Source of the DNA: VAZQ01 sp035263865
Lineage (GTDB): Bacteria > Pseudomonadota > Alphaproteobacteria > Rhizobiales > Xanthobacteraceae
Length of the DNA stretch: 64,000 bases
Assembly: GCA_035263865.1 (NCBI GenBank)
Contig: DATFQX010000305.1
Location: 30,125 to 94,124, forward strand
Direction of reading: 5' to 3'
Part shown: piece by piece, positions 52,502 through 60,663 of the stretch
How positions within the stretch are numbered: the first letter of the stretch is position 1
Layout of the letters: the number at the start of each line of letters is the position of its first letter
Position numbers and translations under genes: made by a program
The notes under the pieces: model-generated
Seen by the model: the letters and a program-made list of their open reading frames with translations, nothing else
Database searches by the model: none
Told to the model about the DNA's origin: nothing

Positions 52502-52969
52502 TCAATCGTGGACGCTGAAACGTCCATGTCGCGCGCTGGACATCAGCCGAGCGAATTGAGCCTGGCTGATATGAACCAGGGTCGTGTGATCGCCGCCCTC
52601 GAGATAGACGTCGGGCTGCTTCTGAATGCTCTCATCGACAATCACGTCGAGATCGTAGCATTCGCCGATTGCAGGAACCGCCCCGATCGCGCAGTCCGGG
52701 AACAGCCGCTTGATCTCGGTCTCCTCGGCCAACCGCACATCGTCCCCGATTTGCTGCCGCAGATCCGGCAGGCGGATGTGGTGTGAGGCTGGTAGAACCG
52801 CCAGCATGTAGCCGCCGTCTCGGCGCAGCACGATCGCCTTGGCGAGACGGTCGCCGGAGACATGGCAGGCTTGGGCGGTGCGCGTCGACGACATCGTCGG
52901 GTCGTGCGTGATCACTTCGTAAGTGACGTTCTGATCGAGATGCTTTTGCAATGTGGGGGCGAGAGCCAT
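52502..52969 (-). CDS. YbaK/ProX-type aminoacyl-tRNA deacylase
   Basis: 155 residues from ATG 52969 (GGAGGG upstream). The family features THDPTMSSTRTAQACHVSGDRLAKAIVLRRDGGYMLAVLPASHHIRLPDLRQQIGD, then the GAVPAIGE loop and YLEGGDHTTLVHISQAQFARLM, are those of the INS/YbaK editing fold with the conserved Lys for substrate carboxylate. It likely hydrolyses mischarged tRNA; amino acid specificity cannot be told. Confidence 0.83.
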   Translation of the reverse strand: MALAPTLQKHLDQNVTYEVITHDPTMSSTRTAQACHVSGDRLAKAIVLRRDGGYMLAVLPASHHIRLPDLRQQIGDDVRLAEETEIKRLFPDCAIGAVPAIGECYDLDVIVDESIQKQPDVYLEGGDHTTLVHISQAQFARLMSSARHGRFSVHD

Positions 52970-53144
52970 GGCTACCCTCCATCGATGGGCATGCGATGGG
53001 GCTCGCTCGCACACGTGAGGGGCCTACCTGCAGCCCGACGATCACATGCGCGGGCGCGCGGTGTCAGGAAAGCTTAGGCCCGATTCCGAGGCGGCTCAAT
53101 GCCTCGAACTGCGCTTCGAGCGACGGAAATTTGGCGGCTCGCCC

Positions 53145-54353
53145 TCATGCCGCAGGCCGCGGCGCGGCCTTCTCGGGCCGGCTTTTCGTTCTGCCCCACA
53201 GCTCCTTACTCGCCAGCCGTGCGCCCTTAACCAGTGCCTCGAGTTTTGCCCACATGATCTGCGGGTGCACGCGCGCGAAATACGTCACCTGCGCGAAGCC
53301 GCAGTCCGTGCTCGCGATCACGTTCTCGCGCCCGACGAGTCGCGCCAGGCGGACGATGCGTTCCGCGACCAGCTCCGGGTGTTCCACGATGTTGGTGGCA
53401 TGGCTGATCACGCCCGGGATCAGCACGGTGTCCTGCGGCAGTTTTAGATGCTCCCACAACCGCCATTCGTGCTCGTGCCGTGGATTGGCAAGCTCGACGG
53501 AATAGCCGCCGGCGCGCACCTGCAAAACGAGATCGGCGATGTCCTTGAAGGGAACGTCGGAGCTGTGCGGCCCCGGCCAGCTGCCCCAGCAGACGTGATA
53601 TCGGATGTTTTCGCGCGGAAGCCCCTTGATCGCATGGTGGATGATCTCGATTTGGCGGGCGAGCCAGCTGCGGTACTGCTGCAGCGTGTTGGGCGGCACC
53701 ATCCGATCGTAGCTTACGGCGGCGCGCGCATCGTCGAGTTGCACCAGCAAACCGGCATCAATGATCGTCTTGTACTCGGTGTGCATCGCCTCGGCGATCG
53801 CCTGCTGGAGATCATCGTCGCTCGCGTAATATTCGTTCTTGCGATCGGGAATGACGCTCGTCGGCGCCGCCACCGGCAAGAATGCTTCCACCACTTCGAC
53901 GCCGTGAAGCGCATCCTTGAAGTTGTCGATGTCCTGCTGCAGTTCCGCCTGACCGGCATAGGTGATCGGCGCTACCACCACCGAGTCCATGACGGTTTCG
54001 ACCTTGTCGCGCGCATCGAGTTCCGCGTAGAACTCCGCAAAACGGGTCCGATCGACGCCGCGGGTGAACGGGTTGCCGCCGGTAAATGGCCGCCGCTCGA
54101 AGCCGTCGAGGCGGAACAGCGCGTATTGCGCCCAGCTGATCGCCTTGCCGAACTCGCCGTCGCTAATGACGTCGATGCCGATCTCGGCCTGCTTGCGCAC
54201 GACCTCGGCAACGGATGCTTTGAGGCATTTCGCATAGGCAGTCCTGTCGAAGTGCTGGCCGGCCTCTTTGGCGGCGAGAAACTCGCGCAGCGCCGCGGGA
54301 CGAATGAGGCTGCCGACATGGGTGGTAAGAATCCGATCCGTGCTGCGTCGCAT
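53145..54353 (-). CDS. MetE C-terminal-like (cobalamin-independent methionine synthase) protein
   Basis: 402 residues similar to the C-terminal catalytic half of MetE (Meth_synt_2), without the N-terminal half. ILTTHVGSLIRPAALREF at the start, GIDVISDGEFGKAISWAQYALFRLDGF, NIRYHVCWGSWPGPHSSDV and VIASTDCGFAQVTYFARVHPQIMWAKLEALVKGAR supply the substrate-binding and zinc His/Cys/Cys residues. GGAGG precedes ATG 54353. Such short proteins may be methyltransferases for other substrates; no met genes are adjacent. C-terminal 25 residues are Lys/Arg/Pro-rich. Confidence 0.84.
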   Translation of the reverse strand: MRRSTDRILTTHVGSLIRPAALREFLAAKEAGQHFDRTAYAKCLKASVAEVVRKQAEIGIDVISDGEFGKAISWAQYALFRLDGFERRPFTGGNPFTRGVDRTRFAEFYAELDARDKVETVMDSVVVAPITYAGQAELQQDIDNFKDALHGVEVVEAFLPVAAPTSVIPDRKNEYYASDDDLQQAIAEAMHTEYKTIIDAGLLVQLDDARAAVSYDRMVPPNTLQQYRSWLARQIEIIHHAIKGLPRENIRYHVCWGSWPGPHSSDVPFKDIADLVLQVRAGGYSVELANPRHEHEWRLWEHLKLPQDTVLIPGVISHATNIVEHPELVAERIVRLARLVGRENVIASTDCGFAQVTYFARVHPQIMWAKLEALVKGARLASKELWGRTKSRPEKAAPRPAA

Positions 54354-54410
54354 CGCGTTCCTCCGCCTTTCGTGCCCGGCGCTGATGGATCCAGCGTACC
54401 GCGCAGGCGC

Positions 54411-54447
54411 CGAAAACGACAGCGCGGGCCCGAAGACCCGCGCTGTC
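54411..54447 (-). terminator. rho-independent terminator of rpsU
   Basis: Minus strand: GACAGCGCGGG and CCCGCGCTGTC (54418-54447), 11-bp stem around a TTCG-containing loop, followed by GTTTTCGG. It is 38 bases past the rpsU stop and ahead of the next minus-strand gene. Confidence 0.6.
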
Positions 54448-54484
54448 TCTTATTGCGTGTCGGCGGCGGCCGGCCAAGAATTAA

Positions 54485-54757
54485 TCAGAAGCTCGGTCGC
54501 CGTGGCGGACGTGTCGCACCGCCTGCGGTGGGGGCGGGCCTTTGCTTCATGGGTAGCAAGCCCTCGCGCTGCATGCGCTTGCGCGCGAGCTTGCGCGCCC
54601 GGCGGATCGCTTCCGCCTTTTCGCGCGCCTTCTTTTCGGAGGGTTTTTCATAATGGCCGCGAAGCTTCATTTCGCGGAAGATCCCCTCGCGCTGCATCTT
54701 CTTCTTCAGCGCCTTGAGGGCCTGGTCGACGTTGTTGTCACGGACGAGAACCTGCAC
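54485..54757 (-). CDS. rpsU: 30S ribosomal protein S21
   Basis: 90 residues: MQVLVRDNNVDQALKALKKKMQREGIFREMKLRGHYEKPSEKKAREKAEAIRRARK, a full S21 with a Lys/Arg-rich tail ending PRRPSF. S21 helps mRNA engagement by the 30S subunit. The start is GTG 54757, with GGAACG upstream. It lies 128 bases downstream of purE on the same strand. Confidence 0.97.
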   Translation of the reverse strand: MQVLVRDNNVDQALKALKKKMQREGIFREMKLRGHYEKPSEKKAREKAEAIRRARKLARKRMQREGLLPMKQRPAPTAGGATRPPRRPSF

Positions 54758-54885
54758 GCAGCGTTCCTTTGCTTCCGATATGCCTAATGTACCGGAGCCC
54801 GCCGATCGCCACCGAAGCGCGACCGCGCGGGCTCTCCATGACGTGGGCGTGTACCAGAATCAGCGTGAAGAGTCCATCGCCGTGC

Positions 54886-55380
54886 TCACGTCTCGCCATC
54901 CTCGGGCGTCTCCGGGACCGATTCGCTCTGGCGCTGGCGCCAGGCTTCGAGGCGCTTGGCCAACTCGCCGTCGCCAAGCGCAAGGACGCTCGCGGCGAGG
55001 AGCGCCGCGTTGATGGCGCCCGCGCGCCCGATGGCGAGCGTTCCGACGGGGACGCCGGGCGGCATCTGCACGATCGAATAGAGCGAATCGACGCCTGAGA
55101 GTGCCTTCGATTCGATCGGCACCCCCAACACTGGAAGTGGGGTCAGCGCCGCGGTCACACCGGGTAGGTGCGCCGCGCCGCCCGCGCCGGCGATGATGAT
55201 CTTGAACCCCTGCGCCTTGGCGGATTTGGTGAAGGCGTGGTGCCGCTCGGGCGTGCGGTGCGCGGAGATGATTTTCGCTTCGTAGCCGATGCCCAGCGCA
55301 TCGAGCGTCTCGGCCGCATGCTTCATGGTCGGCCAGTCGGACTGGCTGCCCATGATGATCGCAACTGGCTTCCCCGCCAT
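54886..55380 (-). CDS. purE: 5-(carboxyamino)imidazole ribonucleotide mutase
   Basis: 164-residue class I PurE that converts N5-CAIR to CAIR in purine synthesis. IIMGSQSDWPTMKHAAETLDALGIGYEAKIISAHRTPERHHAF holds the active-site SQSDW and SAHRTP motifs; AGAGGAAHLPGV and MPPGVPVGTLAIGRAGAINAALLAA follow. Class I PurE normally depends on PurK, which is usually the next gene, but here the next gene is rpsU. Confidence 0.95.
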   Translation of the reverse strand: MAGKPVAIIMGSQSDWPTMKHAAETLDALGIGYEAKIISAHRTPERHHAFTKSAKAQGFKIIIAGAGGAAHLPGVTAALTPLPVLGVPIESKALSGVDSLYSIVQMPPGVPVGTLAIGRAGAINAALLAASVLALGDGELAKRLEAWRQRQSESVPETPEDGET

Positions 55381-55748
55381 CGCCCCCTCGACACGGCCGA
55401 AAAGGAAGCGGGCGATTATAGGGACGGTCCTCGGGGTGGCAAGGCGGCGGCACAGGGCGCGGGGAATTCAGACGCACGCGTTATCCCCGTAGAAACCGGC
55501 CATTTACCCTGCATGACACCCTTGCGCGGGGAGGCAGGAGCGCAGCCTCAGTTTCGCCAATGATGTAAGCGATTGCTGCGGTGCAAATACGGGGTCGGGG
55601 GACTTCCTGTCATGCGCCGAGCCAACGGCCAGCTCCAGTGCAATTGTCGCTTCCACGCGAGCCGATACTGCTGCCTGCGCGCAGGCTTTAGCGGCGCGTC
55701 CATGACATCTCGCACGAGCGTGGCTCATGCACCCAAGAAGAGCTCTCG
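55381..55748. other. 368-base divergent region between purE and the RND efflux genes
   Basis: No gene, terminator or repeat is convincing. A 46-codon frame starting at 55612 (MRRANGQLQCNCRFHASRYC...) ends in a TGA overlapping the next ATG (ATGA at 55749-55752) but lacks a ribosome site and family resemblance. A leader-peptide role cannot be excluded. Confidence 0.35.
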
Positions 55749-56846
55749 ATGAACGCGAGCCGCCTCACTGCCATCGGCCTCGTTGCGGCCGCCGGGCTTT
55801 GGATCGCATCCGGACACTTTCTTCCGCACCAGACTGCGGAGAGCCGCGCGGGTTTGCCCGTGGCCGACGGCGAAGCCAAGAAGCCTTTCCGCGTTGCGGT
55901 GGCGATGACGAGCGTCATTCCGCACAGCCGCAAGCTCACGATTGCGGGACGCACCGAGGCCGACAAGAGGGTCACCGTGACGGCGCGCACCGGCGGTGTG
56001 CTGACCGATCTCAAGGTGAAACGCGGGATGTCCGTGCAAAAGGGTGAGATCATTGCCGTCCTGTCCGACGAGGCGCGCGAAGCGCAGGTGGCGCAAGCGC
56101 AGGCCGTGGTGACGCAGAAACGCACGGAGCTCGAGGCCAAACGGACGCTCATTCTCAGCGGCACGCTGCCGCGCCTCCAGCTCGTCGATCTCGAGGCGCA
56201 GCTCAAGTCTGCGGAGGCTGCGCTCGCCGCCGCGCAAGCCGAACAGGACCGCGGCGTGGTGCGCGCGCCATGGTCGGCTGTCGTGCATGACGTTGCCGTC
56301 GAGGTCGGGCAGGCCGCGTTCTCCATGGCCGGGCGCGAAATCGCCTCGCTGGTTGCGCTCGATCCGATGTTGGCCGTGGTGGAAGTGGCCGAGCGCCAGC
56401 TCGCCGGCATCAAGGTGGGCGCCGTGGTCGAGGTACGGCTGGTGACCGGCGAACGTGCGAATGGAAAAATCCGGTTCGTCGCCAAGACGGCAAGCCCGAC
56501 CACGCGCACATATCGGGTCGAAGTCGAATTGCCGAATGCCGACGGCAACATTCCGGACGGCATCACGGCCGAGGTTGTTATTCCGCTGGCGCCGGTTCTA
56601 GCGACGCGCGTACCGCGCTCGGCGGTTACCTTCTCCTCCGCTGGCGATCTCGGCCTGCGCGTTGTCGACGCAAACGATACGGTCGAGTTCGCTCCTGTCG
56701 GAGTCATCGAGGACGAGCAGAGTTACATATGGGTCACGGGCCTTCCCGATCGCACTCGCATGATCGTGCAAGGACAGGATTTTGTGCGCGAAGGCCAAAC
56801 TGTAGATGCCGTCGGGGTGCCCGAGCTGACCGCCGTCGCCAAATAA
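55749..56846 (+). CDS. RND efflux periplasmic adaptor (membrane fusion) protein
   Basis: 365 residues of the HlyD/AcrA-type adaptor family. A signal/anchor (TAIGLVAAAGLWIASGHF) is followed by a lipoyl-like domain (RVTVTARTGGVLTDLKVKRGMSVQKGEIIAVL), an alpha-hairpin (VAQAQAVVTQKRTELEAKRTL...LQLVDLEAQLKSAEAALAAAQAEQD), the second lipoyl half (GVVRAPWSAVVHDVAVEVGQAA) and a beta-barrel. No lipobox Cys. Its stop is adjacent to the pump gene, GTG/ATG at 56847/56850. It links the pump to an outer-membrane channel that is not encoded here. Confidence 0.92.
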   Translation: MNASRLTAIGLVAAAGLWIASGHFLPHQTAESRAGLPVADGEAKKPFRVAVAMTSVIPHSRKLTIAGRTEADKRVTVTARTGGVLTDLKVKRGMSVQKGEIIAVLSDEAREAQVAQAQAVVTQKRTELEAKRTLILSGTLPRLQLVDLEAQLKSAEAALAAAQAEQDRGVVRAPWSAVVHDVAVEVGQAAFSMAGREIASLVALDPMLAVVEVAERQLAGIKVGAVVEVRLVTGERANGKIRFVAKTASPTTRTYRVEVELPNADGNIPDGITAEVVIPLAPVLATRVPRSAVTFSSAGDLGLRVVDANDTVEFAPVGVIEDEQSYIWVTGLPDRTRMIVQGQDFVREGQTVDAVGVPELTAVAK

Positions 56847-59800
56847 GTGATGTCCAAGTTTATCGACTACGCCATCGGTCACGCGCGGCTCACCGTCGCG
56901 ACGCTTATTTTCCTGCTGAGCGCGGGCCTGTTGGCCTATGTCACGATCCCGAAGGAAGCGGAGCCGGACGTCAGGATTCCGATCATCTACGTGCAGCTCT
57001 CCCAACGCGGCATCAGCCCGGAGGATTCCGAGCGGCTGTTGCTGCGGCCGCTCGAGACCCAGCTCAAATCGGTTGGCAATGTGAAGGAGATGCGCTCGAC
57101 CGCGTTCGAAGGCGGCGGGTTCGTGTTGCTCGAATTCGAAGCGGGCTTCGACGCCAAGGCGGCGCTGGCGGATGTGCGCGCGAAGGTGGATCAGGCCAAG
57201 CACGACCTGCCTCGCGATGTCGACGAGCCGCAGGTGCTCGAGGTCAACCTCTCGCTCTATCCGGTGCTGGTCGTGGGGCTTTCTGGTGACGTGCCAGAGC
57301 GTACGCTGCTGCGCATCGCCCGCGCCGCGAAGAACGCGATCGAGCAGGCGCCTGGCGTGCTCTCGGCCGAGCTTCGCGGCGCACGCGATGAGGCGGTGGA
57401 GATCATTCTCAATCCAATGCTGTTGGCGAGCTATGGGCTCTCGCTCGACCAGCTCGGCTCAATCACACAATCCTTCAATACGCTCATCGCCGCCGGTGCG
57501 CTCGAAGGCGAAAGTGGCCGCTTCGCCGTGAAGGTGCCCTCGCTGTTCGAGAAGCCGCAGGACATCCTGAAGATTCCGATCGTCGCCTCGCCCAAGGCTT
57601 CGGTCCGATTGCTCGACATCGCGCAGGTCAAGCCCACTTTCAAGGATGCGACCTCGGTCACGCGGGTGAACGGTCGGCCCGCCATGACCATCGAGGTCTC
57701 CAAGCGCACGGGCGCCAACCTCATCGAGACGGTCGACGTGGTGAGAGCGACCGTGGCGTCGCTGCAAAAGACGTGGCCGGAAGCCGTGCACGTCTCCTTC
57801 ACCCAAGACAAGTCGAAGATCATCCGGCAGATGCTCGGCGACTTGCAGAACTCGGTCTTAACCGGTGTGCTGCTGGTCGCGGTTGTCATCCTGTTCGCGC
57901 TCGGCTTGCGTGCTTCGCTCTTCATCGGCATCGCAATACCTGCTTCGTTCCTCGCCGGCGTGCTCGGCCTGCAGCTCGCGGGGCTGACCGTCAACATCGT
58001 CGTTTTGTTTTCACTCATCCTCGCCGTCGGGATGCTGGTCGATGACGCCATCATCGTGTCGGAATTCGCCGAACGGCGTATGGCAGAAGGCATGCCGCCG
58101 CGGGAGGCCTATTCGCTCGCCGCCAAGCGCATGTCCGGACCGGTGATCGCCGCGACGGCAACCCGCATCGCTGCGTTTTCGCCGCTCCTGTTCTGGCCCG
58201 GTGTGGTCGGCCAATTCATGAAATATCTGCCGATCACGCTGATCGCGACGCTCTCCGCCTCGCTCGCGGTTGCGCTGTTCTTCACGCCGACCCTCGGCGC
58301 GTTGCTCGGCAAGGCCGCCCGCGCGCCGCATGAACAGCACGCAGGCGATCGCGGATCCTACATGCGCACGGTGCGGCTCGCGCTGTGCCGTCCCGGCACC
58401 ACGCTGGCGCTCGCGGCATTGCTATTGGTCGCGGTGCTGGTTGCCTACGGAAAGTTCGGCCGCGGTGTGGAGTTTTTCCCGAAGGTCGAGCCCGATTACG
58501 GCCAGGTCATCGTGCATGCCCGTGGCAATCTCTCGCTTGAGGAAAAAAACCGCTTGGTCGGCGCCGTCGAAAAGCGCGTTCTCGACTTCGAGGGCCTCAA
58601 GACCGTGTACACCCGCATCGGCGAGCAGCCGCGCGGGATGAGCGAGCTCACCGAAGACACCATCGGGGTCATCCAGTTCGAGTTCGCGGACTGGCGCAGC
58701 CGCCCGCCGGCGCACGAGATCATGGACGCCATCCGCGCCAAGACCGTCGATATCCCCGGCATCCTCGTCGAAGTGACGGCGCCGCGCGCGGGACCGCCGA
58801 CCGGCAAGCCAATCCAGGTGCAGCTCGCGGCGCTCGATCCCGCGGAGTTGCCGGCGGCTGCGAGCAAAGTTGCCGCCAGGCTTGCCGCGCGCAACGATAT
58901 CCGCGACCTCGACGATGGCTTGCCGCTGCCCGGCATCGATTGGAAGATCGAAATCGACAAATCGGAGGCCGCGAAATACGGTGCCGGCGTGAACACGGTC
59001 GGCAGCGCCGTCCAGCTGGTCACCAACGGATTGAAAGCGACCGAATACCGGCCGGTCGACAGCGACAAATCGGTGGACATTCTCGTACGCTTTCCGCCCG
59101 ATCGCCGCAGCCTCAACCAGATCGACGATTTGCGCGTGCAGACGCAGGTCGGGCACGTGCCGATCGGCAATTTCGTGCAGCGCGTCCCGGCGCCGCGCGT
59201 GGGCTACATCAATCGCGTCAACGGCAACCGGGTCATCACGGTATCGGCCAACGTGGCCGAGGGTGTGCAGACCGCAAAAATCCAGCAGGAGATCGCGGCA
59301 GACCTCGCCAAAGCCGACCTCGGTGCGGGTGTCAGCTTCAAACTGAAGGGTGAGGACGAAGAGCGCGCCAAGGCCTCGGCGTTCCTGCTCAAGGCGTTCG
59401 GTACCGCGATCTTTCTCATTTTCGCGATCCTGCTTGCGCAGTTCAACAAGCTGACCTCGGTCGGCCTGGTTCTCACCGCGGTCGTGCTCTCGACCTTCGG
59501 CGTGATGCTCGGGCTCCTGATCATGGGCCAGGCCTTCGGCGTGGTGATGGCCGGTATCGGCGTCATTGCCAATGCGGGCGTAATCGTGAACAACAATATC
59601 GTGCTGATCGACACCTATGATCGATTGCGGCGCGAAGGCATGGCGGCTTACGACGCGATCATCGAGACCTGCCGCGAGCGCGCTCGTCCCGTCGTCCTCA
59701 CCGCAGTGACGGCGATTCTCGGCGTGCTGCCGATTGCGTTCGGCATGAATATCGAATTCCTTGCGCGGGAGATCACGGTCGGCGCGCCGGCGACGCAATG

Positions 59801-59969
59801 GTGGATCAACCTCTCGACCGCCATCGTCTTCGGCTTGGGTTTCGCCACCGTGCTCACGCTGATCGTCACGCCGGCGGCGCTGATGACGATCGCCAATCTG
59901 CGCGAACGGCGTTTGCGCTTCTTTGCAGCCCTACGCTTCTGGCGGCTCCCGGCGTTCGGGCGTTCGTGA
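56847..59969 (+). CDS. RND-family efflux pump inner-membrane transporter (AcrB-like)
   Basis: About 1040 residues with the RND plan: twelve membrane segments and two large periplasmic loops. SKFIDYAIGHARLTVATLIF opens the protein; the proton-relay Asp pair is D398-D399 (ATG 56850 numbering) in GMLVDDAIIVSEF; the second half contains AGIGVIANAGVIVNNNIVLIDTYDRLRREG. The pump is in the HAE family; substrates (drugs, solvents, lipids) are unknown. Start is GTG 56847 or ATG 56850. It forms a two-gene operon with the adaptor; no TetR-type regulator or outer-membrane gene is adjacent. Confidence 0.93.
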   Translation: MMSKFIDYAIGHARLTVATLIFLLSAGLLAYVTIPKEAEPDVRIPIIYVQLSQRGISPEDSERLLLRPLETQLKSVGNVKEMRSTAFEGGGFVLLEFEAGFDAKAALADVRAKVDQAKHDLPRDVDEPQVLEVNLSLYPVLVVGLSGDVPERTLLRIARAAKNAIEQAPGVLSAELRGARDEAVEIILNPMLLASYGLSLDQLGSITQSFNTLIAAGALEGESGRFAVKVPSLFEKPQDILKIPIVASPKASVRLLDIAQVKPTFKDATSVTRVNGRPAMTIEVSKRTGANLIETVDVVRATVASLQKTWPEAVHVSFTQDKSKIIRQMLGDLQNSVLTGVLLVAVVILFALGLRASLFIGIAIPASFLAGVLGLQLAGLTVNIVVLFSLILAVGMLVDDAIIVSEFAERRMAEGMPPREAYSLAAKRMSGPVIAATATRIAAFSPLLFWPGVVGQFMKYLPITLIATLSASLAVALFFTPTLGALLGKAARAPHEQHAGDRGSYMRTVRLALCRPGTTLALAALLLVAVLVAYGKFGRGVEFFPKVEPDYGQVIVHARGNLSLEEKNRLVGAVEKRVLDFEGLKTVYTRIGEQPRGMSELTEDTIGVIQFEFADWRSRPPAHEIMDAIRAKTVDIPGILVEVTAPRAGPPTGKPIQVQLAALDPAELPAAASKVAARLAARNDIRDLDDGLPLPGIDWKIEIDKSEAAKYGAGVNTVGSAVQLVTNGLKATEYRPVDSDKSVDILVRFPPDRRSLNQIDDLRVQTQVGHVPIGNFVQRVPAPRVGYINRVNGNRVITVSANVAEGVQTAKIQQEIAADLAKADLGAGVSFKLKGEDEERAKASAFLLKAFGTAIFLIFAILLAQFNKLTSVGLVLTAVVLSTFGVMLGLLIMGQAFGVVMAGIGVIANAGVIVNNNIVLIDTYDRLRREGMAAYDAIIETCRERARPVVLTAVTAILGVLPIAFGMNIEFLAREITVGAPATQWWINLSTAIVFGLGFATVLTLIVTPAALMTIANLRERRLRFFAALRFWRLPAFGRS

Positions 59970-60051
59970 GGAGCCGAGAAGGCCTGCAGCATCCATATCA
60001 ATCGGTTGCTGATCGCAGGTGTGTGGCACGCGGCGCGATTGAGAGGACAGC

Positions 60052-60498
60052 ATGTACCGGCATATTTTGATTCCCACCGACGGTTCGGAGCTTGCCAGCC
60101 GGGCGGTGCGACATGGATTGGCCCTTGCCAAATCTGTCGGGGCAAAGGTCACCGCACTGACGGTCGAGGGATCGTTCGACGTCTACACGGTTCCTGCTTC
60201 GAAGGTCTATGAGATGTCGGATGCTTTTGCCGAGCACGCCGAGCGTACCAAGGCGCATGCACAAAAGATATTGAGTGGCGTCGCGGAGCAAGCGCGCGCC
60301 GCGGGTGTGGCGTGCGAAACAGTGCAAATCGAAGAAGATCATCCCTACGAAGGCATCATCGAGACCGCCGAGGGGAGAGGGTGCGATCTCATCGTCATGG
60401 CCTCGCACGGAAGGAGCGGGATCGCGGCAATCGTGCTCGGCAGCGTGACCACGAAGGTGCTCACGCACACCAAAATTCCGGTTCTCGTCTGCCATTGA
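60052..60498 (+). CDS. universal stress protein UspA family
   Basis: 148 residues. MYRHILIPTDGSELASRAVRHGLALAKSVGAKVTALTVEG opens the UspA fold; ASHGRSGIAAIVLGSVTTKVLTHTKIPVLV is the ATP-binding G-2X-G-9X-GS type. A cytosolic nucleotide-binding stress protein of unknown partners. GAGAGGACAGC precedes the ATG. It follows the RND pump by 82 bases. Confidence 0.93.
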   Translation: MYRHILIPTDGSELASRAVRHGLALAKSVGAKVTALTVEGSFDVYTVPASKVYEMSDAFAEHAERTKAHAQKILSGVAEQARAAGVACETVQIEEDHPYEGIIETAEGRGCDLIVMASHGRSGIAAIVLGSVTTKVLTHTKIPVLVCH

Positions 60499-60518
60499 AG
60501 AAAGGCAGCGAGTTTCCG

Positions 60519-60611
60519 ATGGCGCTCGCCCACGTGTTCAAGCGCATCAGACTCGAACTCGCCCGCTCCAAGGACATCCCGATCCCATACTTTCAGGGCC
60601 GTATCCGTTGA
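60519..60611 (+). CDS. 30-codon ORF, possible remnant of a small rhizobial gene
   Basis: MALAHVFKRIRLELARSKDI ending PIPYFQGRIR then TGA. The first 18 residues resemble the N-terminus of short rhizobial proteins that read AFKxIRLELARSKxF; the rest does not. It may be a broken copy or chance. AAAGGCAGCG upstream is a fair ribosome site. Confidence 0.3.
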   Translation: MALAHVFKRIRLELARSKDIPIPYFQGRIR

Positions 60612-60663
60612 ACCGGCCGCATAATCGGGCGAGAATGCCGGATCGCACGGGCAGAACTCAGGC

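Noticed and set aside
58422..59798. 458-codon minus-strand frame
   Set aside because: Antisense to the RND pump gene; His/Asp/Arg-rich with no domain.
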